Source of the DNA: an uncultured Lactobacillus sp.
GTDB lineage: Bacteria; Bacillota; Bacilli; Lactobacillales; Lactobacillaceae
DNA: 64,000 nucleotides
Reading direction: 5' to 3'
Assembly (NCBI GenBank): GCA_937874695.1
Contig: CALNAJ010000029.1
Location: forward strand, 183,265-247,264
A program made the translations under genes and the position numbers. The notes beneath the pieces are model-generated. The model had not been told where the DNA came from. It worked only from the letters and a program-made list of their open reading frames with translations, and searched no databases. Shown here in pieces: positions 59,903 through 64,000 of this stretch (the stretch's first letter is position 1; each line of letters begins with the position of its first letter).

Positions 59903-61408
59903 CTAATGTTCTTGCAAACTGGTCAGCAACGTCCGCCACTTCTCCGTGGTTGCCGCTGCTGTGTAACGCTTGGCGAGTCGCAAGCTGTTCTTCATATACG
60001 ACTTCTGCAACTTGGCATCGCGTAAATATGAGCGTACCTTCCAGTAAAGAATGTCCACGTTGTCGCGTTCGACAAGGTTACCGTTAACGCCATCTTCAAT
60101 CATTTCAGTTGGTCCGTAGCGAATATCATAACTAATGACTGGCACCCCAAAGCTCAGGGCTTCGAGAGTTGCCAGTGAAAAGCCCTCTTCATTGCTCGTC
60201 ACCATTTCCAACGAGGCTTGTGCATACTCCGCCGAGAGATCCGTGACGAATCCCCGGAAAAAGACGTGCTTTGTCAGATCATGCTGGGTCACGTAATCTC
60301 GCAATTTTTTCTCGTCGTCCTGCCCGCCGAAACCAAACAGGTGGAGCTCAACGTCAGGAAATTCATCGACTAGGCGTTCAACTACCTGGATCTGATGCAA
60401 GACCTGCTTTTCTGGTGAGAACCGTGCAACCCCAATGATTCGGTGGGGTTGCTTTTTTCGTAAGCTAACTTTATTGGCCTGAATATATCCCACTGGGATC
60501 ACATCGATCGGTGGCAAGTTATCAAATCTAGCCAGTAGATCCTGCTTCTGCAGAGTCGTTGAGACCACGAACCGGTCGAACTTTTCTGGTTGTGACAATG
60601 GCACTCGGTAGGAACTCTTCAGTTTAGAACCCACGACATCGGTCTGTTCGCGAGCATGTGTACTGTGAAAGACGGCACATACCTTAACATTATCCGCCGT
60701 GTTCGCCATTGCCTGCCCGATATAACCGTTCTTATCACAGAAATAAACGTCGCCAACTTCATATAAGGTATCAAAGAAGAACGTCTGAAACTCTTCTTCA
60801 GTATCGAAGAACCAATCGCGTTGCTGAAAATCTTTCAGGATAATCCGCTTCAGAACAGTCCGCCCCTCAACTTCACGATAAGTCCGCTCAATCTTGACTT
60901 GGCCTTCACGATTGTAAAAAACCTCAGCCTGCACCCGCTGCTGTTCCTTTAAATACTTGGTCTGACTCAGAAAACCACGAGAATCGTAGAGATCGCGTTT
61001 AACCTTCTGGTGATCACTGTCGAAATAGTTCACGTAATCCGGGTGTTGGTAAGCCTTATCACTGAAATGCACGTAAGCCACGTAGCGATCTCGCTCATCA
61101 TATACACGGACGTCCGGAGCAATATCAACGAACTCTAGGCGAAAATGACAGGTCGTTTCCCAATAATCAACCCAATCCTTAGCTGGTGCTACCTGATCAT
61201 CGGTGGCTTCCTGAAAGTAATCATAGAGCGTGAAGCACTGATCGTCCAGCCCAAACTTCGCCGCGTTAGCGTGAATCTTCGGATTGTATTTCGTATAAAT
61301 GCAGCGCGCAGGCCACCCCGCGTCCGCAAATAACTTAATTCGATTGACCTGGGCCTTCTCGATGCCGGTTAATTTAGCATTCAAATACGCGCCCACAAAG
61401 TAATTCAT
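59903..61408 (-). CDS. Family-4-type glycosyltransferase, SdgB/TagE-like
   Basis: A 501-residue GT-B fold glycosyltransferase. The opening MNYFVGAYLNAKLTGIEKAQ resembles the N-terminal domain of TagE and of the Sdg/Gtf enzymes that modify serine-rich or Ser-Asp repeat surface proteins. The C-terminal domain has IIGVARFSPEKQ (about residue 330), FGFGGQDDEKKL and the E-x7-E type donor motif in TSNEEGFSLATLEALSFG (about residue 430). It is in one operon with the Ser-Asp repeat protein upstream, which is the likely acceptor; donor sugar unknown. GGGGGTAG precedes ATG 61408. Confidence 0.85.
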   Translation of the reverse strand: MNYFVGAYLNAKLTGIEKAQVNRIKLFADAGWPARCIYTKYNPKIHANAAKFGLDDQCFTLYDYFQEATDDQVAPAKDWVDYWETTCHFRLEFVDIAPDVRVYDERDRYVAYVHFSDKAYQHPDYVNYFDSDHQKVKRDLYDSRGFLSQTKYLKEQQRVQAEVFYNREGQVKIERTYREVEGRTVLKRIILKDFQQRDWFFDTEEEFQTFFFDTLYEVGDVYFCDKNGYIGQAMANTADNVKVCAVFHSTHAREQTDVVGSKLKSSYRVPLSQPEKFDRFVVSTTLQKQDLLARFDNLPPIDVIPVGYIQANKVSLRKKQPHRIIGVARFSPEKQVLHQIQVVERLVDEFPDVELHLFGFGGQDDEKKLRDYVTQHDLTKHVFFRGFVTDLSAEYAQASLEMVTSNEEGFSLATLEALSFGVPVISYDIRYGPTEMIEDGVNGNLVERDNVDILYWKVRSYLRDAKLQKSYMKNSLRLAKRYTAAATTEKWRTLLTSLQEH

Positions 61409-61435
61409 CCTACTACCCCCAATTCGAGTAAACCT

Positions 61436-61639
61436 TTAAATTTCCCACGGATACTTGCCGTTCGCATCCTTTTTGGTGTGTTTCATCATGTATTCTGTCT
61501 TCTCATCCATGCGCTTACGAGTCTTTTTCTTATTATGATGGCGCACGACCAAGACTACGATCCCCAACACAATATAGATGGACATTCGGATAAACATTTG
61601 AACTTTCTTATAGGCAAAAATATTCGCCAAGATAATCAT
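61436..61639 (-). CDS. Small membrane protein in the glycosylation operon
   Basis: A 67-residue protein with one transmembrane helix (about residues 15-33, MFIRMSIYIVLGIVVLVV) and a strongly basic tail (RHHNKKKTRKR) then a Tyr/Lys-rich end (YMMKHTKKDANGKYPWEI). It is preceded by AGGAGG 7-8 nt before ATG 61639 and fits tightly between two genes of the operon, which supports expression. No family recognised; it might anchor the cytoplasmic glycosyltransferase at the membrane, but this is only a guess. Confidence 0.72.
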   Translation of the reverse strand: MIILANIFAYKKVQMFIRMSIYIVLGIVVLVVRHHNKKKTRKRMDEKTEYMMKHTKKDANGKYPWEI

Positions 61640-61652
61640 TGGCCGTCGCCTC

Positions 61653-63293
61653 CTAATATTTGTAATTGTAATAGTTAATCAAGCCTGACAGGAAATGCTC
61701 GCAATCATCGATTCGAGTTCGGAAATGATCATTCCGGGTGAAGAAGCCCCCGTAGAACTTACTTGGACGATAGAAGAACATGGCCACTTCTGGCTCAAAG
61801 GCCCCCGTGGACAATTCATGTTCGGCCCGACGTTGCCAGACTTCTCGTAAACGCTGGACATCGTATTTCTCCAGCAAGTCTTCGTTGTCTGTCCGCCGAG
61901 TAATATCGATCAAGCGTACCGTTGCGTTCAGCAGTTCCAGACGCGTTGGGTGTGGACTGACTTGTGCCTCAATGAAGTCTAGATTACTGAAGGCATTCTG
62001 TAAGCCCATGGCCATGTAATCACGGTTGGTGGGAAATGCCTGTACGGCTTCGTTCGAAGCGTATGCGATCCAGTGATCATGGTACTTGTCAAAATCATTT
62101 TCAACCATGAAGTCCAGCGTCTGTTGTGCCTGTTGACCGATTTCGGCATCATCAGTTAATTCGAACAACCGAATCAAAGCGAATGCAATCTCTCCTTCGT
62201 AGTAGATGATTCGGAAACTATCCTTGACCGTCAGATCTGGGTTCAAGACGTGATTAAAACGTCCCGTTGGCTGGCGGAAGGCAACCACGCCACGAAAGGC
62301 CTGGCGCGCTACCTCTTCAAACTGTGAATCCTTGGTGACCTCTTGGTACTTGCTCAGTGCCAAAATCAGCATCGCTTGTGCACCCAGCTTGATCTCTGGC
62401 GTACCATTTTGGGGGTGCTCAATGGCAAAACAAGCATCGTCCTTGACCACGGTCAGATGTTCAATCCCCCACTGCAACGCGGTCCGTGCCTTCGTAATAT
62501 CATCATCACTCCCGGTAGCAGCGATAGCCTCCATCAGTGCATAAATTGATGAGAAATGGCGAACACTGTTGTAATTGGTCAATACCCGCTGCATCGCTGG
62601 AAAGTAACCGTAAACAAATTTACCATCGTCATTGATTTGGCGCGCAAGATAATCTTCTCCAGCCATCAAATACGTCTGAATCTCTTGCTTAGGGTTCTGA
62701 AGCAAACGTACCCCCGTTGTCCCGTCTTCACGTGTAGACAATGGCCAAATCTGTTGACCATCGGAGAAGATACCAGCTGTGTTGAAGCTCCAGATATATT
62801 GGTTGGCCGTCAGATCTGGCACCTCTTGTCCATCACGTTCCTGCAGGTAGTCAGCAATCGCCTTAAAATCAATCCACATATCCGAGGCATTCTTACCCAC
62901 TTGATGATCTTTGCCTGGATGAAAGAACTCATGACCATTGATTTCCATTTCGAGCAATGCTGTTTTAAATTCAGGATCGAAGCTGACCCCACGACGCCAG
63001 AAGTTCATACGGGTCATGACTTTTAAATCTTGTTGCAAGTCCACTAATGGTCGTCGCTGAAGACTATTGATTGTTTCAACCCGAACCCAAGATTCCTGTG
63101 GTGCCGGTGCCAGAAGTTCAGTGACCGTCTTCCACGCAAGGTCCATACTAGTTGCCCGAACAAATGACGTCTTTGCGCGGTGCCGTTTATCCGAGACAGA
63201 CAGCGCCAGCGTTACCTTCCCCGTTGCTTGATCTTTAGTTGTTTCCTGCGCCATCAGCGCCTCACGAAGTTCCTTAATCACTGCCTTTTTCAT
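61653..63293 (-). CDS. Six-hairpin-like protein of a glycosylation operon
   Basis: A 546-residue protein without a signal peptide. The N-terminal 150 residues contain mixed helix and strand (FWRRGVSFDPEFKTALLEMEINGHEF). From about residue 210 to 500, repeated helical pairs (VRHFSSIYALMEAIAATG, GAQAMLILALSKYQEV, YEGEIAFALIRLFELT, AYASNEAVQAFPTNRDYMAM) suggest an (alpha/alpha)6 barrel as in six-hairpin glycosidases. Such proteins sometimes pair with glycosyltransferases as chaperone or second enzyme. Catalytic residues cannot be named. It starts the run of genes after the Ser-Asp repeat protein. Confidence 0.65.
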   Translation of the reverse strand: MKKAVIKELREALMAQETTKDQATGKVTLALSVSDKRHRAKTSFVRATSMDLAWKTVTELLAPAPQESWVRVETINSLQRRPLVDLQQDLKVMTRMNFWRRGVSFDPEFKTALLEMEINGHEFFHPGKDHQVGKNASDMWIDFKAIADYLQERDGQEVPDLTANQYIWSFNTAGIFSDGQQIWPLSTREDGTTGVRLLQNPKQEIQTYLMAGEDYLARQINDDGKFVYGYFPAMQRVLTNYNSVRHFSSIYALMEAIAATGSDDDITKARTALQWGIEHLTVVKDDACFAIEHPQNGTPEIKLGAQAMLILALSKYQEVTKDSQFEEVARQAFRGVVAFRQPTGRFNHVLNPDLTVKDSFRIIYYEGEIAFALIRLFELTDDAEIGQQAQQTLDFMVENDFDKYHDHWIAYASNEAVQAFPTNRDYMAMGLQNAFSNLDFIEAQVSPHPTRLELLNATVRLIDITRRTDNEDLLEKYDVQRLREVWQRRAEHELSTGAFEPEVAMFFYRPSKFYGGFFTRNDHFRTRIDDCEHFLSGLINYYNYKY

Positions 63294-63437
63294 GGATAGA
63301 ACCGCCCCTCACCTTAATTATTTTTTCTAATATAAGAGTCCCCCCAGTTTGACCCAAAGGGGACCCGTCTGGATATAACAAGTATACCCACTTTTAAACC
63401 ATTTTGTTACTATTTGCTACTTCTGTGATAACGATTG
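63294..63437 (-). promoter_or_regulatory. Intergenic region with possible promoter and hairpin
   Basis: Near 63385 the minus strand has a TATACT -10 box with a weak -35 region, and near 63325-63330 a TATATT box. Between them lies a GC-rich imperfect hairpin (GGGTCCCC with GGGGGACTC, about 63339-63368). I see no classic terminator after the surface protein, so the hairpin may end or attenuate its transcript. Confidence 0.4.
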
Positions 63438-64000
63438 TTAATTATCACCGTGCTTTCCATGTTTGCCACCGAAGTACCACCATGAACCACCGGTTACAGC
63501 TGCAATAGCTGCCAAGATGGAACCCCAGAGTGTCAGGTTGTTTCCATCGTTTTGAGCGGTTGAATTAGAATCGGCACTGTTGCCAGTTGTGGCATCAGCA
63601 GCACCCCCACTCTTTGAAGCACTGGACTTGTCAGCTGTCTTCTTGTCTGACGAATCGTTGGCCGAAGCCTTGTCATTGGTGTCAGAAGCTGGACTGGTCA
63701 AGTTCGTTACAGCTGGTTGGGAACCGTTAGCAGTCATTGGCGTTGCACTTGCGGCGTAACCCATTTGGGTTGCCGTCGCGCCGGCCGTTCCAGTACCTGT
63801 GTTACCAGTTGTGCCGGTAGTCGTACCGCCACTGTTCGTACCACCGCCATTGTTTCCACCATCAGCGCCTGATCCGCCGCCGTTCGAACCAGATTCGTTG
63901 CCACCATTTGAACCAGAGCCACCATCAGCATCGGAATCGGAGTCTGAATCACTATCTGAGTCCGAATCACTGTCGGAATCCGAATCACTGTCGGAGTCTG
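63438..64000 (-). CDS. Ser-Asp repeat surface protein, 3' part only
   Basis: The frame is open to the window edge, so the start is missing; 187 codons are visible. The first about 20 residues are an unbroken Ser-Asp repeat, followed by Gly/Ser/Asn/Thr-rich low-complexity sequence, then Asp/Ser/Lys/Ala-rich sequence. Near the end is a hydrophobic segment (LTLWGSILAAIAAVTGGSWWYF) and the basic tail GGKHGKHGDN. This resembles a sortase sorting signal, but no LPxTG-like motif precedes the helix. It is probably a large adhesin modified by the glycosyltransferase encoded downstream. Confidence 0.82.
   Translation of the reverse strand, partial: DSDSDSDSDSDSDSDSDSDSDSDADGGSGSNGGNESGSNGGGSGADGGNNGGGTNSGGTTTGTTGNTGTGTAGATATQMGYAASATPMTANGSQPAVTNLTSPASDTNDKASANDSSDKKTADKSSASKSGGAADATTGNSADSNSTAQNDGNNLTLWGSILAAIAAVTGGSWWYFGGKHGKHGDN

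Noticed and set aside
63734..63988. An alternative frame over the surface protein end
   Set aside because: It is a shifted reading of the Ser-Asp and Gly/Asn repeats; the true frame continues without stop to the window edge.
63901..64000. A CRISPR-like or satellite array at the window edge
   Set aside because: The repeated units are Ser-Asp codons in an open reading frame, not spaced palindromic repeats.

Overview
The window is a chromosomal segment of a lactic acid bacterium of the family Lactobacillaceae, most like the Levilactobacillus/Lactiplantibacillus group. This rests on the low-GC Gram-positive division cluster (mraZ to divIVA), the rpoY-rnjA pair, a T-box in front of ileS, small lactobacillus families (DUF3397, DUF4044, DUF1831, DUF1002, MacP) and moderate GC. 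The genus is an inference. No tRNA, rRNA, CRISPR array, prophage or insertion sequence was seen.

Layout. 1-5,200: def, a membrane protein, rpoY-rnjA, a lipid kinase. 5,300-9,340: secreted proteins (LysM-NlpC/P60, DUF1002, SH3-NlpC/P60). 9,500-16,300: sugar metabolism (tkt, rbsK with a LacI regulator, an aldo/keto reductase, murQ). 16,580-20,050: a solitary RelB-type antitoxin, a Crp/Fnr regulator divergent from a quinone-reductase-like flavoprotein, and an OppA lipoprotein. 20,150-25,230: a PRPP synthetase paralogue and the gpm-like/TPR/recD2 operon. 25,700-30,620: tRNA thiolation genes (cysteine desulfurase, DUF1831, mnmA) and the csp-nudix-macP-mtnN group. 30,700-33,250: an AT-rich ABC-2 exporter operon. 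33,450-51,750: ileS with its T-box, then the division and wall cluster read from high to low coordinates: DUF3397, mraZ, rsmH, ftsL, pbp2x, mraY, then murD, murG, divIB, ftsA, ftsZ, sepF, yggT, ylmH, divIVA. 51,900-58,860: DUF4044, ftsK, trmL, an rlmA-type methyltransferase, an AI-2E family permease, cutC. 59,000-64,000: a surface-glycosylation locus with an acetyltransferase, a family-4 glycosyltransferase, a small membrane protein, an (alpha/alpha)6-type protein and the 3' end of a serine-aspartate repeat surface protein cut by the window edge.

The genes centre on envelope growth: wall precursors (mraY, murD, murG), septal synthesis (pbp2x, ftsL, divIB, macP), the Z-ring (ftsZ, ftsA, sepF), hydrolases and muropeptide salvage (murQ), and a decorated surface protein.

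The most unusual content is intergenic. One family (three full copies at 25286-25452, 45336-45495 and 45933-46092, one decayed copy near 55838-55911) can fold into an outer stem enclosing three stem-loops. The stems differ completely between copies yet stay paired, while the loops keep a CC-(4-5 nt)-AGCGGT motif, so the structure appears to be under selection. Two full copies sit in the 947-nt gap that splits the division cluster after a strong terminator behind mraY. A second family (3385-3508 and 18205-18329, with partial copies at 3558-3661 and 36521-36561) is a long hairpin with a conserved internal loop. Other points are a 16-bp palindrome centred about 41.5 bp before the predicted start of the flavoprotein transcript, three 10-bp-spaced MraZ boxes, and a possible leader peptide in front of tkt.
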